Source of the DNA: Cryptomeria japonica
Taxonomy: Eukaryota > Streptophyta > Pinopsida > Cupressales > Cupressaceae
Length of the DNA stretch: 64,000 nucleotides
Reading direction: 5' to 3'
NCBI RefSeq assembly: GCF_030272615.1
Contig: NC_081408.1
Coordinates: forward strand, 766,167,330-766,231,329
In this document: piece by piece, positions 1-13,021 of the stretch
How positions within the stretch are numbered: position 1 is the stretch's first letter
Layout of the letters: each line of letters starts with the position of its first letter
Program-made: the position numbers and the translations under genes
Notes under the pieces: generated by a model
The model's input: the letters and a program-made list of their open reading frames with translations, nothing else
Database searches by the model: none
What the model was told of the DNA's origin: nothing

Positions 1-1650
1 GCGATAGGGTTTCTCCACCAACCATGAGGCACATCATGTCCAATCAAATCTTGTTGCAGGGATGGATAACATGCAACAAATCACATAACTCCACCATATT
101 TTATTCTTCCAATGCACATCTACTATCTTTAGTAACCTGCATCCAATCTGTCGGCATATCTTTTGGTCAATCACCATGAATTCTCTTGCTGTAACTTTCA
201 CCAATTCCGATCAGCACCCAGACATCTAGAATGAATGATTGCATGTCATAGATCTTCGTCATTCGGTCTACATTGAGCTGCAAACCTTTGTCCTCAACCC
301 ATGATTTTTTTAGTCGACATTAATGTCAACCCACTCATGAACAGCCTCGTCAGAGTACTCTTCATTGACTACTTATTGTATGAAACCTGGAGTCCATGTG
401 TCTCCTTTGTCAGCATCCTTCTCAGCTCAGTCACTTGTGTCAGTTCATATTTAGGCACCGACCACAACACACAACCGATGCATACTTTATATTACTGGTC
501 CTCTAACCCTGTCGATTATACCCTAACCGGTTAACCTTCATGTCTGCACTTTACTATCATGTCAGTGGAACACATTAGCCCAATCACCAACCTTGTCAAT
601 CCACAACATGCTCATCTTCATCAGATAGGAGCTTTTCAGTTTGCCTCTTTGCTAGCTCACTGATTGTCCTTCTTACTGATAGATAATGCATCTTCCTATA
701 AACTGGTAGTAACCTTGATGACACCATGCCATCAAACTTTAACTATCATGCATCAACCTACATCTGCACTCCGATTGACATCAACATCTTAGAGTAGATC
801 CATGTTTGCAAGTGCTAAGATTCTATTTCTCCTTCATTAGGTCGGATCTCACCCCAACCAGTTTGTAAAAGTGATAAATCCATCACTTGTGATTCTTCCT
901 CTTTTGTCTCGGTAGCTCATCATACTTTCCCTTGCTGAACCAGTGCATATCTCTGATTTCATGCACCTGAGGCATCCTCATGTTCCACTATGGTCATCCG
1001 GTATAAGACTTCAATCACCTTCCTTTAACTTCTCTGATTGTCTTATCTCAGAGGGTTATGATGCATTCCATGCATGTTGGGAGATAAGCTCAGCATTACC
1101 ACTTACTAGTGGAAGTAGATCCTTGTCATCTGCTGGCCAATAACTGGTGAGAACTAGTTGTCATTACATTGTGCTCAGTCTTCTTCTGGTATTCTCTCAT
1201 ATGACTTCCCTATTTGAGCAGACACAACTTCAATCAGACATATGACCCAGTTGAGCACACTCTCTATCAATCATTTTCTTCATCCTATGACAACATCTGT
1301 ATCCGGTGGGAGTCCTGTTGAATGTCATCAACTGCATACCAGTTGTCTACACTTATTCATTATGTCAACCTTTCTTTCTTACCAGTCACATGCTTACCGG
1401 TTTGCAACCATACACTAACAATCACAACAATCATCGGTTGACATTGTCATAATGCCAACTATCTCAAATGTCTATTCACTGGTCAACATCAACTTATGTC
1501 TCCAACACTAACTTGTGTACTTGTGACTCCAATGACCACAATACTAGTTGACATCCTCTTCTTGCTGGTGACAAGCTATACCGGTAACCTGCTATACTGA
1601 TTGACATCAATGACAACAATACTGGTTGACATCAATGACAACACAATGCC
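1..1650. other. Unassigned repeat-derived DNA, no gene
   Basis: I see no coding frame supported by motifs. The sequence is rich in words such as TTGACATCAATGACAACA and CCGGT that also occur around the LTR and polypurine tract of element A, so it is probably decayed copia-type LTR or untranslated sequence. A 25-bp unit is repeated twice in tandem at 1596-1645. Similarity to element A's LTR only begins near 1651, so this stretch is not the missing part of that LTR. Confidence 0.4.
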
Positions 1651-2364
1651 AACATGCTCTTACTCAGTTTTGCAGCTCTGCTCTATTCTAATACTCTACT
1701 GTATACCAGAGCACAAATCTTCACCATGCGTACATGAAATTGTGCACAATTTCTCATAAATGCTTTCCACTCAAATGTTAATCTCCAAAATGATCAAATT
1801 AACTTTCTTTATATAGCCGCATTACCAAATTATGAACCATTTCATGTTAACTTCAAGAACTTGCCACAAAAGATGAAATGTGTAAATAAGTCGACTCAAA
1901 TCCAACTCCAATGCACATGAAAACCAAAAAAAAATGTCCACAAACTTCCCATATGATAGCTCATCAACTTCGAATACAAAAACAACCACCAAAATCAATC
2001 TGCAAGATCTGCAAAGCGAATCACCACATGATACCATAGATATGCACTGTCTACCAAAAACATATTTACCGAATCCTCTAACTGACATTAAACTTAACAC
2101 TGGAGGCAATAAAAATGGAATACAATGAATTACATGACCAAAAACCTTCTCTTAAACTCACATAGCAAAATACACAACCAAGATAATACGCTGAGCAAAA
2201 CTGTACACTACTGGATACACCGTGTTGCGTACTAGACCTAACCAGATTCAAACAATCTCAACTCAGTCTTTTGGAATGATAAAAACATGAAGTGCAGACA
2301 CCAAAACTTACGATTTGTCATCAATGACAACATATCAACATGCTTGTAGTGTCTCTTGCCAACA
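1651..2364 (-). repeat. Element A 3' LTR, partial
   Basis: This stretch aligns along its whole length with 19568-20285, the outer part of element A's 5' LTR. Shared blocks include the one around ATTACCAAATTATGAACC and the right end CTTGCCAACA (CTTACCAACA in the other copy). On the minus strand the LTR therefore begins TGTTGG, directly after a polypurine tract. The inner ~420 bp of the LTR (matching 19148-19567) is absent to the left of 1651, so this copy is truncated or replaced. Confidence 0.75.
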
Positions 2365-2378
2365 ATCTGCCCCTTTGG
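2365..2378 (-). other. Polypurine tract of element A
   Basis: On the minus strand the bases just before the LTR read CCAAAGGGGCAGAT and are followed by TGTTGG. This is the usual layout of a plus-strand priming tract at the 3' LTR of a retrotransposon. A second C-rich run (CTCCCCCTTA, near 2508) is an alternative purine tract on the minus strand but does not touch an LTR. Confidence 0.7.
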
Positions 2379-2878
2379 CATTGATGGCAACACTTAGTGA
2401 AAAATGACCGTGTCAGATCAAAACTAAAATATGTACATTGCAACCAAAATCTGATCACTAGATATCAAAGAATCAAAAGAATCAAAGAACTAAGAATCAA
2501 AAGAACTCCCCCTTAGATCAATATTTTTCACTCACTTGCTCTCTCCCTTTGACATCAATGGCAATTATAGAGTTTTGGAAACCAAAAATGCTACGTACAT
2601 ATCAACTTATCTCACAAAAAATAAATAATATCTGCATAGGTGTTCTTTAATGTGCCTAGATGAGCTACCCAACCTTTCTGTAGATTCTCAAAAATGGTTA
2701 TAAACCCACTTAAAGAATAAGATTTCTCTTTTGCAGTCTTCATGTTTTTGGGTTGATCTTCCTTGAGAGAATTCTAAGCATCTTGAATAGATTTAACCAT
2801 TATATCCAAGTTAGGAGTTATGAGACTCTTGAACTCTATGACTCTTCTAATCATCCTTTCCTTATCATAGCCCAAACA
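2379..2878. other. Element A 3' non-coding segment
   Basis: About 500 bp between the end of the unknown ORF and the polypurine tract. I see no gene. It repeats words of the tract region (CCCTTTGACATCAATGGCAA near 2550). Confidence 0.5.
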
Positions 2879-3231
2879 TTAAATCTTATCAAGAAATGAT
2901 ATAACCTGATTTTCATGATTGTTCAATGATTTTTTCAAAGGATCAACTAGCTGAGTTATGCTTTCCAATTGATCCTTGAATTCCCGAGACTTCTTGTCAA
3001 TATCATTAGTAAATTTGTTCAGAGATAAACATGATTTATATAGATTACCACCTTCAATTATTGCATCCTTCATGTTCTTTATATAGTCTTCTAATGTGGC
3101 TCTATCCTTCAAAATCATCTTCTTCAAGATGCGGAGCCTTTTGGCATTAAACTCATTTTTGACTTTCTCCTCTGCAACCTTCTCAAAAGATTCAAAATGG
3201 GAGCCAACAAAATTAATCAAATTACCAAATA
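2879..3231 (-). pseudogene. C-terminal part of element A unknown ORF
   Basis: About 118 codons, Lys/Glu-rich and predicted coiled coil (heptad-like Leu/Ile spacing through KKMILKDRATLEDYIKNMK and DQLESITQLVDPLKKSL). It ends in a stop at 2879. Upstream it runs into element B's LTR at 3237. When element B and one GGGAG copy are removed, the reading frame joins the frame at 14275 exactly in phase, so this is the tail of the ORF at 14274-16294. No known domain recognised. Confidence 0.6.
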
Positions 3232-3236
3232 GGGAG
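3232..3236. repeat. Target-site duplication of element B (left)
   Basis: GGGAG directly before the TGTTGGTCC end of the left LTR; the same five bases follow the right LTR at 14269-14273. A 5-bp duplication is standard for Ty3/gypsy integrase. Confidence 0.95.
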
Positions 3237-4463
3237 TGTTGGTCCTCACAACTAGAATGACAACTAGGTGATAAAACACAATTCAGAGATTGGATATCCT
3301 TGAATTGCCAACTTTTCCTGTGGCAAAGGCTCATTTTCTTATCAACCAGGGATGTAAAATTGAAATGGGCCAGCACTGTATGTTCACCAAGTTCATATTG
3401 CAACCATTTTATATAACTGCAAGAAAGGAAATTCTTCTTAAAGTAAACACACGGAATCTTTGATAAACTAATACTTAATCTTACAACTAGAAATTGCTTT
3501 AAACAATTACTGTTAAAAGATAAAGTTTTGGCGAGCAGCAGGAACTACTCCACTATCATGGCAGTAGGAACAGACACGGGAACTATTTCCTATGGTTGCA
3601 GGAATAGACAACTGCAGAAACAACTATTACAGAAAATTGAAAACTAGTTTAAAACATACAAATGATTACTCACCAAGAGGGCCCCCTTGAGTGAGTATTT
3701 CCGGAACTTCAGATTACACTTATCTAATCACCCAAAATCATGTTAATTTCTTTATTTCATCTTGATTGGAAAATACATACATAACACCAGAAAACTGTGT
3801 ATTACAAAATATTATCTTTTCTCTGCCATCCCCTAGAGGAGAGAGATCCCTTTTATTTATAGGAAAGCTTATAAAAAACTTCTAACTAACTGCCCACATA
3901 CCTACAAAATAGGTGAACAAAATTTATTAACAAAAGAAGAAGAAGAAGTCAACACAGGACAACAGAACAACATATGTCCTGCAGTTGAGAAAATAGAGCA
4001 TGACCGCCTCCTAGATCTAAGATCCACTAGGAACAGTTATAAATGTTTTCATAAATCAATCTACTGAATAACTAGTCCAGTGATCCTGATCATAATTGCA
4101 TTTCTTTGACTGGGTCTACATTGCGGCTACATACTTGATGATCTTTTGAACCGCCATCTGTCTTTTCCTCACCTTTGTTGACCCTGCATCAAGATATTAA
4201 CACCCACAACAACATGTGTATATACTAATGCTAACATGATATAACATAAACTATATTTATAATTAACTTTAGATATTTGCATAGACAGATCATTTGAAAC
4301 AAATATATGACATCCTTAGGTATGGGTTAAGCCAGTTTCAAAAACACTTGGAAGGTATCATCTTAGGAAAACATTATAATCCAAATGTCATCTAGTCATA
4401 AGACCTAAGTAGGAGTATTATATCATAAATCTATAAAAATAGAGCCATTGTTTAGGATCATCA
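3237..4463 (-). repeat. Element B 3' LTR
   Basis: 1227 bp, starting TGTTGGTCC and ending GATCATCA on the plus strand, equal in length to the right LTR. On the minus strand a purine-rich run (TTAGGTTAGGGG) sits directly before it and would be the polypurine tract. A TATAAATA box on the minus strand is at 3854-3861. Confidence 0.92.
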
Positions 4464-4525
4464 CCCCTAACCTAACTTCTTGGTGATCCTCCAGCAATAG
4501 GAAAATTTTGAATTCTGGCATTAAT

Positions 4526-6895
4526 TCATAAATTGCCTGGAGTAACCTGCCCAGAACCACCATTCTTTAAGATCCAGTAGAATCCTTTCATTTTCTCCAA
4601 TATCTTCCACCCAGTACATTCTGCTACTTCACTGTATGATGGGTCACTATCCCTGCAGCCCATCAGTGGCCATAGGAGGATTGGAGGTTGAAAACTAAGA
4701 AGAAGCCAATGTTGTCCCATTGTTCTTCCCAACTGCATGTACCTGGGTGCTCTGTTTAATGTTGCATGGTAATTTTGCACAGAGTGTGGCTCAGATTGCT
4801 TTAATTCATCTATTAGGCTATCCCAACACTAGACTATATGTTCTTTTGCTTCATGTCCTTCCCTTGGAGCAATTTGTTCATATTCTTTATACACTGCTTC
4901 CCTTAGGGGTAGGGTTTCCTTTGCATAGTCTGGTTCATAAACAATCTTTTGCCAATAAAAGTAAAATCGCCTGGGTTCTCTTGATTTAGCCCTTAAGGGT
5001 AATGAAAGCTCAAGGTGTTCCCTATGATGCACCTGAAACTTCTCTCCCCTTGATATTTCATTTTGCATCCATGACATAAGAGCCCTCAACTGAATATCTC
5101 CAATGTAAAGGAGAGGGTTCCAATTAACATCATTAGGGATAGCATAGTTATGGACATAGAGTTCATAGAGTAATTTTTTGAATGCCGTAGGAGACATTTG
5201 AAAAGCACTATACAATTCTTCTCTTGTTTGCAATGAGGGGCTTAAATCCCTAACAATCCCCATCATCTAGAAACTGATGTGTTGTTCTTTTAAATATAGA
5301 GAGTAGACATGAGAAGGAGCTCGGCATTGCATCAGTTGTGGAACCATGGTGGCTATTGTTTCCACCTTAGCTTTAAGTTGGGCTATTTCCTCATCCTTCT
5401 GCTCAATAACCTTCTTTTACCAGTCGATTATCATCTGCATTTTTACTTTCTCCAGTTCCCAATCCTCATAGAGAGAAAGTCCCACCACATGACTAGTAAG
5501 AGAGGTAGGTGGTCTATGAGTAGGGGCCCTGGGTTTCTTCATTTCTTCTCCACTCCCTGCTTCAATAACCTACTCTGCAACAGATGCTAAATTGTTTAGT
5601 CTCTCAAAATTTACTTCTTCTTGTGGCTGCTCTATATTTGGAAGCTCCTCTTCTTTTTAAAGCTGCAGTTTCTTCTCTTCCCCCATATTTTGTAGTTCTT
5701 CCTCCTCTTCATGTTCCATTTGAGGCTCATTAGGTGGAGGAGGAATATCATGATGAAGCGGACTATATTGGTCTCATTTTGGGAAGTCAATCAATATGGT
5801 AATTTTTGGCTCTGTTGATTGATCTTGGCTTTTATGCTTTTTACGGAGCCTACCACGACTTCTTTGAAATTTCCCTTTTCTGGCTATAGGGCTACTTCCT
5901 ATAGCCACCTCTTCAACTACCTCAACAGTTACTACAAGAACTGGTTTTACAATTTTCCTTTTCTTGGCCGCAGGAAGGGGTACATTCTCATTTTTACTTT
6001 TCTTGTCCTTATGCTCTATATCAACTTGTTTTTCTTAGCCCTTTTCCGTTTATGTGGCAGCCGTAGTTTTTCTTGAACCTTGAGGAGGAACCCCTACTTC
6101 AACTTCTTTTTGTAAGGGTTCCTCTACTGCAGGAGGATTTTGTTTTGAGGATTTCAACGACGATGAGGGTTCAAGAGGGGAATCAGGTTCCACAAGGTTT
6201 TCTTGTTCTTGAGATGGAAGTGGTTCCTCTATAACTATGTGTTCTTCCCTAAACATTTTGGTTTCAACAAATTCATTCCAGAGCATTGTAGAAACATCTC
6301 TCAAGGATTTTTCAACTAAAAGCTTAATTAGACAATGGTGATAAAAAAAATGTGCCCTACCTTTCTGGGTCTCTATTGCACTTATAGAAAGAAGGTTGTA
6401 TAATAAGCTTGGAGCATCCATCCTTCTTCTGTGGTGCAGATGACTCAAGAGTTTAAAGTGATGAGAATGCAGACTTGAAAACCTTCCCTCACATGTTAAA
6501 TACTTTAGAATATACAATGTTGATGCTCTCCATTCAGGCGGAAGGGATTCTCGCCTAGTTCCTTGTCTGTCTACCACCAATGGAGGGTCTCCTGGTCGTG
6601 TAAATGATTCTCTTACACTGCATGCATCCTTAGACTCTGAGTACTTCTCCCCATATGTTGGTAACCCAGTTACCTCTGCTATCCGTTCTTCTGAAACAAC
6701 TACCCACAAACCTTTTACCTAAGCTTCGCCATTTGAAAGTGTGCAGGTAAATTCCCATGCAATTGCCTCATCAAACTCTGTTAGTTTTAAAAAATAATCC
6801 ATCCATCCATTGTTACGGAATATTGGTTCACAAACCTAATCCTGCAAAGGAACCTCATGGACTGTAGGCTCATGTTGAATAGGCGGACCACCCAT
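4526..6895 (-). pseudogene. Extra ORF after pol in element B (transposon-protein-like)
   Basis: A minus-strand reading frame of about 790 codons, broken by stops, between integrase and the 3' LTR, where Athila elements carry an env-like or extra ORF. A likely start is near 6895. The first third (clean at 6050-6709) has the pattern F..LT..D.A...F followed by V.GL...VS...IAEVTGLP and then a helical HHF...RMDAPSLLYNLL segment, which resembles the putative plant transposon protein family found with gypsy elements. The middle is Glu/Pro/Ser-rich. The C-terminal part (4829-5266 and 4526-4780) is helical and charged. I see no signal peptide or clear transmembrane span, so an envelope role is not supported. 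Function unknown. Confidence 0.55.
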
Positions 6896-7455
6896 CGTAG
6901 TGAAACACTTTCAATTTTATAATGGCATAAATCTGCTCAGACACTGCACTAAGTTCCGCACTGTAATGTACTCAATGTGCCTTTCTTTGGTTGAAATCTA
7001 GCTACAATCTTAAAAATAACTCCAAATAGACAGACAAGCAGAACAAAAGATATCACCTCAAACTAGAAATTTTGAAAAATACAACGCAATCCAAGAGGAC
7101 ATCACAATTATCTGGTAGAATAATTATCAGTGTACTCCCCCCCCCAGCCTAAGGCTTGACAGGTGTCCACACATGCGGAGGAGGATTAATATAAATGACC
7201 ATATGCAAAATATCATAATGAGAAGTAATATGGTTTAATTATACACATGAAGCAAAAATAATAACACACAAGCGTACTTGATATCACGTGAGAAAGACTG
7301 CAGTTGGAAGATGATACCACCATGCATGAAAATTGATGCGATAATGGGTGAAATGAAATGAAAGAAATGAGTAAATACGGAATGAGATATTTATTATGTA
7401 GAAAAGTGCTTCCTCAAGATGTGGAAGTGTTTATTATGATCATGCGACAAGGATA
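6896..7455. other. Spacer between element B integrase and extra ORF
   Basis: About 560 bp without a gene. It contains a run of nine C at 7137-7145. Otherwise nothing recognised. Confidence 0.5.
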
Positions 7456-8645
7456 TTAAGATGGAGTGGTGATGGCCAAGCCGTCATCAGTGGTTACAAG
7501 AATCTTGGCATGCTGGGCAGTGGAAAACTGCCGCAGGAAGTCATCTTTGCTAAGAGGTTTACGGTATAGGCATAGCTGATGACCATTGACTAACAATTTA
7601 AATTTAACAGAATCTATGGTAGATAATCTAACAACACCATTGGAAAATGTTTCAACTATCTCATAAGGGCCTAACCATCTGGTCTGCAATTTACCTAAGT
7701 TATCTTTATACCTGGAATCATAGAGAAGAGCCCAATCACCTGGATTGAATGATTTATCCTTGATATAGCGATCATGCCATTTCATGCGCTGATTCTTAAC
7801 AGATTCAATATGCTGCAAGGTGAATTTCCTTATTTCATCTAAAGCATTGAGCTGCAGGATCCTTTCTTCTTGTGCTGCAGAAAGCGTCATATCTAAAGAA
7901 ATAACAGTTCTCAAATTTTTATGTTCAAACTTGATAGGCATCATTTCTTTTGTTCCATATACCATTTGAAATGGTGTAAACCCTGTTGTAGTTTTCCAAG
8001 TGGTTCTATAAGCCCATACAACCTCAAAGAGTCTGCTACACCAATCTTTTCTGTTAAGGGCTACTATTTTTGTCAATATTGATTCAAGCTCCCTGTTAGT
8101 AACATCTACTTGTCCATTAGCCTATGGATGATAAGGAGTGGATTTCCTATGCCTGACATTGTACTTGTTGACCAGGGTTGTGATCAAAGTAGATGTAAAC
8201 TGTGCCCCTTGATCTGTTACTATTTCTCTAGGAACTCCATACCGAGTGAAGATTTCTTCATATAAGAACTCGAACACTTTATTATCTCGGGCATGCTTGA
8301 TGCATTTGACTTCTACCCATTTAGTAACATAATTAGTACAAACAAGAATATAGGAGCGAACATTGGATGGTGGATCAATTGGCCCAACAAAGTCCAGTCC
8401 GCATTTGTCAAATGGCTTAACAACCACCTGAAGGTATAGAGGCATTTCGTCAAACCGAGTTGGTCTGCCCATTCTTTGACACCTGTCACATTTCCCGGTG
8501 TATTGAGTTGCATCCTTGTGCAGGGTTGGCTGATAGTACCCTGTAGCTAATATCTTAAAAGTTGTTCATTTGGCTGCAAAATGACCTCCACAAGGTTCAT
8601 CATGACAGGCATGAAGTATGTCATATGTCCATCTTCCCTTACACA
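7456..8645 (-). pseudogene. Element B integrase
   Basis: DDE-type integrase that would insert the cDNA copy. From the N-terminus: zinc-binding HHCC segment (near 8480-8620, H..C...GGHFAAK and CDRCQ), core Asp in GLDFVGP, second Asp in TDQGAQFTS, and the Glu in NRELES just after PYHP. The C-terminal domain has WLGPYEIVE, the GPY/F module; no chromodomain is seen. Defects: a frameshift near 8480-8510 and an in-frame TAG at 8119-8121, where relatives have Gln after YHP. It continues in the minus direction from RNase H as part of one polyprotein. Confidence 0.85.
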
Positions 8646-10553
8646 TCACCTCATAACCTGGTCTGGACCTATGTAAAATAAGCAATTTGAAATCCAAGAG
8701 AAGTTAAAACTTTTTTCTACCAACAGTCTCTTTTCTCTGGGTGAGAAATGTGGGGGTGTCTTGTTAGCTGCAAGGTAGTTGGCTATGTCAACATACCATG
8801 GATTATTGGAAATAATAGAAAATAGATGCTCATCTAGAAATGCATCATTAATGACTTCACTATTGTCTGGTGTTTGAATCCTTGACAGAAAATCTGCCAC
8901 CACATTTGGTTTTCCAGGCTTATTAATGATAGTAATATCAAATTCTTGCATTAGTAACAACCATCTTGATAATCTACCTGTAATGGAGCTTTTGTTCATG
9001 AGGTACCTGATGGTTGTATGATCAGCATGCACAAATATTTGATATCCTATTATATAGTACCTAAACTTCTTAAGGGCATAGATGATAGCTAACATCTCTT
9101 TTTCAGTAACAACATAATTCAGTTCTGGTCCTTGCAAATTTTTACTAATGTAATAAATTGCATTTTCCAAAACTCCTTGTTTCTGCCCCAAAACTACTAT
9201 TGCAAAATCAGATGCATCAGTATGAATGTGAAAAGGAACTGACCAATCAGGTCCTTTAAGTACAGGGGCCTGAGTTAAGGCTTCTTTTAGTTTAGAAAAT
9301 GCATCTTCACATTTAACTGTCCATTCAAACTCAACATCCTTTGTCAATAAAGAATACAATGGCCCTACTATTTGACTAAAGTTCTTGATAAATCTCCTAT
9401 AGTACCCTGCATGCCCTAGAAAACTTCTCACATCCTTTTATTTAATAGGGGCGGGAAGATTAAGCATTACTTCAATTTTAGATGGATCTACTTGAATTCC
9501 TAATTGAGAGATTCGATGCCCCAACACTATTCCTTCTTGCATCATCATGAAACATTTTTCACTATTAAGGGATAGATTATGATCCTCAAATCGCTGGAAT
9601 ACTTTTGTAAGGTTTTGTAATGCCTCGTTAAATGTAGTTCCATATGTAGTGAAGTCATCCATGTAAATTTCCTTACAATCATGGGATATGTTTGAAAATA
9701 CATTGAGGACTACCCTTTGAAAGGTTGCAGGAGCATTACATAAACCAAAAGGGAGCACTGAATAAGCATATGTGCCCCAAGGGCAGGTAAAGATGGTCTT
9801 CTCCTAATTTTCTAGAGCTATTATGATCTGGTTATAACCACTAAACCCATCCAAAAATGAAAAGTATTGCTTACCTGCTAGAGATTCTAATACTTGATCT
9901 ATAAATGGCAGTGGGAAATTATCATTTTTAGTAGCAGTGTTGAGATCCCTATAGTCCACACAAACTTTCCATTTTCCTCCTTTCTTGGGAACTATAACCA
10001 GAGGAGAAACCCATTGACTATCTGAAATAGGGTAGATGAATCCTGCATGAAGTAGTTTTTGCAATTCCTCTTTAACTATTTCCCTTAAAGCAGGATTAAT
10101 CCTTCTTTGAGGCTGTCTAATTGGTCTACAACCCTCTTTGATATAAATTCTATGAGTACACAATGTAGGATTGAATCTTTTCATGTCTTGATAATCCCAT
10201 GCAAAAGCTTGTTGTTGGGGTTTGAGTAGCTCTATCAATGACAATCTTTGATCTGCTAGCAATTGACCATTGATATTCAAATTTTTCTTTGCAATAACTT
10301 CTATTGGAATTACGAATTCTGTAATAGATATTTCAGACAAACAAGAGGTTTGAATCTCTAGTGGTAGCAATGTGTGAAACATATATGTGGCTGCAGGAGA
10401 ATTTAATAAACCTGTAGATGGAAGAAGGGTATGTAGAGAAGTTACTGGCATGCCCGTTGACTGCTGAGCTACTCCATAATGATTCCTCATGATGTTAGAG
10501 AATACTATATCATCCTCTTGAAGTGCTATGAATGGGTCCCTTGATAACATCAT
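8646..10553 (-). pseudogene. Element B reverse transcriptase-RNase H
   Basis: Copies the RNA genome into cDNA and degrades the template. The RT part runs 10553 to ~9440 with a QWVSPLVIVPKKGGKWKV finger, FSFLDGFSGYNQI (first catalytic Asp) and EIYMDDF (second and third Asp, near 9650-9672). The RNase H part (9431-8646) keeps the DASDFA motif, ELNYVVTEKEMLA and the HADHTTIRYL tether segment. In-frame stops lie at 9801-9803 and 9435-9437. The first replaces the Gln of the usual DQEKT stretch (CAG to TAG). MDDF is typical of Athila-lineage RTs. Confidence 0.88.
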
Positions 10554-10601
10554 TAGTTGTTGAACAGAGTTTGTTTCCTCTACTTCTTCTCCTATGTCTG
10601 G

Positions 10602-11132
10602 TCACACCACTTGTTCTTGATCAAGTTGAGGTTGTGCTGGAGAATAGAGTGCAAGTGTTTTAGTAGTAATACCATATGAAATTGTCATATCTCCAGATCT
10701 ACAACCTATATATGCATCAACTGTTGCCAACCAAGGTCTTCCCAAAATAATTGGATATCCTCCTAATGTGGCCTTGGGAGAAAGGATTATGAAATCAACA
10801 GGATATTCCCAAGAATCTAATGTGACAACAATATCTTCAACTATTCCTTTAGGCCGAATAGTTGAGCTATTAGCAAGCTGCAGGACCGTTGGAGTTGATC
10901 TCATATTACTGATGCTGAGTTGTTGCATGACATCCTTAGTCATGACATTTATTGTTGCTTCCAAGTCTATCAAGGCATTTTTTATTTGAGTTCCATTAAT
11001 AACTATCTTGACAATAGGGCTACCTGGATCAGAATACTTAGGGACTACTATTTTTACCAACATAATATCAACCAACTGTCCTACTACATGCACTATTTTT
11101 GGATCCTTTTTCTTCCTTCCAGTTTTTTTCAA
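10602..11132 (-). pseudogene. Element B aspartic protease region
   Basis: Retropepsin-type segment upstream of RT. The catalytic motif appears at residues 53-60 as ALIDLEAT, where relatives have ALIDLGAS, so the Asp is kept but the flap-side Gly and Ser are changed. Later blocks, PVDFIIL and PIILGRPWLATVDAYI, are the usual C-terminal protease signature of plant gypsy elements. The 176-codon frame opens at 11132. Given the altered active site it is probably inactive. Confidence 0.75.
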
Positions 11133-11945
11133 ATATGCTTCTTTAATAGCTTGAAATGGTGGTATTTTAACACATATATGTTTTAGCTGATCAATAAGAT
11201 CAAAGGCTATATCATTTTTCTACCTAGATACTTCTAATTGCAGTCTTTGAGGAAATGGGGGAGTTCTTATAGGTATATTTGGGGTCTCTGATTGCTCAAG
11301 ATTTCTAGATTTATCAGGCATGCTTTCCTAAGCAGTCTCCTTTGTTGATAACTTTGTTATGACTGGAGGAGATGGGGTAGACAATGTTGTCCCTGATCTC
11401 AATGTTGTCCCTGATCTCAAATGAATATCACTTATATTGAGAGAATATGCAGGATATTTATTAGGATCAGTTGAAAAGACTTGTTGTTGCTATTGTGGTT
11501 TATTATTTGGATTTGGAACAAGCTGAGTTGGCAATTGGGTTGGCTTGGGTGGAGCAGCATTAGGAGCTGGTGGCATCAAAGTTGCTTGTTGGGACTATTT
11601 TTGTGGCTGCAAAAAACCTAATGAATGGTTTGCCCATTGTTGTCCTCCCCTCCATTGTGATGAATATTGCCAGTTAACTTGAGGAGGAGACCAATTCCCT
11701 TGTAGTTTCTGCCATTGAGATGAGGAATTTTGATAATTAAGCCAAGGGTTTTGAGGAGTATAATTTCCAAAATTTTGGGAATATGGAGGTTACCACTGAT
11801 TGTTTTGTGCATTGAAATTCATACAAGGATTAGAAAATGACAATGGATCCTATGGCATACCTTGTCTCAGAGGCCAAGGCCTCTGTTGTGCAACATAGAA
11901 AAGTTGTTCATCATCTTCATAGTCAGGTTTGAAATCTGGGGAACT
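11133..11945 (-). other. Gag-protease linker of element B
   Basis: Minus-strand sequence rich in Gln, Pro, Asn and Gly codons (for example 11618-11812), with several stops. It lies between gag and protease and probably encodes the low-complexity C-terminus of Gag. No CCHC zinc knuckle is recognisable. Confidence 0.5.
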
Positions 11946-12938
11946 CTATTGACTATCAATTTTAGCTAACAATTTGCATCTACAGTCCTTCTTCTTTTGT
12001 CGATACTGAGGACAAAATTCAGCAAGCCTTCTTCTTTTCCTACAGTGTATCCAATTGGGTAGCCATTTAATGATTATATCTTCTTTAAAATCCTTCAACA
12101 GATGAGTTATTTCCATTCTTGAGACTGTTGAAGATGACTTGGCAATTGAAGAACTAGGCCTATAGTGTCTTCCCCTTTTTGTTGCAGCTCTTGAATATTT
12201 TTGACAGATTTGTCTGATGTCATCCCATTGAACTTGAGTAATATCTCCTCCTCCCATTAGATCTAAGGAGTCAACATAGTCATCATTGATGCCCCTCAGA
12301 AAGATCAACTTCATAGAGTCTTCAATTAAGTTAGTTACATGTTTAGATTTGCTGACACTAAATAAAAACCTTTCCAAATAGTCTTATAGGCTTTCATCTT
12401 CTTTTTGTGTCATTCTGAAGATATCATCACCATGTCGGTCCATTCCTCTGCAATAGTCTTTATATTTATCCAGGAAGTTTGTCTTCATTCCCTCCCAGGT
12501 AGTGATTACATTTCTTCCTAAACTCATAAACTATCTCAAAGCAACTTCTTTCAAAGTAGTAGGGAATAACTTGAGTTTATGAGCATCACTGGTATAATCA
12601 TAACTCCTGCACAGGATATCAAATTAAAAAAAAAGGGTGTCTGGATCCGCTGTTACCAACCCATGAAATTTTGGAAGTGAAGAGGCTAGTATGTTTTTCA
12701 AAGTTGCATTATCATGCAAGTTAGGAATGGGAAACTCAAATGTTGGATTTGTTGCCATTGGTCCCTGATAAATAACTAGAGGTAAAATGTTTTGTCCTTC
12801 TGACAAATTAAAGACACTACCATTTAGCACATAGGTTTCCGCAAAAGGGTTTACTTCAGGTGCTTGATTTGATCTTATATCTTGAGTAGAATGCGAGGGA
12901 AAAAATCTTCCTAATGCATCTCTTCTCCTCCTATGCAT
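11946..12938 (-). pseudogene. Element B gag
   Basis: Capsid-type Gag. The N-terminal frame (12624-12938) begins near 12938. The central part has the retrotransposon-gag pattern LKLFP.TLK..AL, then TWEGMKTNFL.KY..YCR, and then LIEDSMKLIFLRGI (12301-12377). The three pieces are in the same frame and are separated by stops, one replacing the Trp after ALR (TGG to TAG). The C-terminus is basic (KRRRLAEFCPQYRQKKKDC) and lacks a standard CCHC knuckle. Confidence 0.7.
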
Positions 12939-13021
12939 GTAGATTAATGAAAGAAATTCAGAAAGCTAATAAAAAAACTTGAAACTAATGGTTTACAAAA
13001 GATTCTTAGCTTGGCACTATC

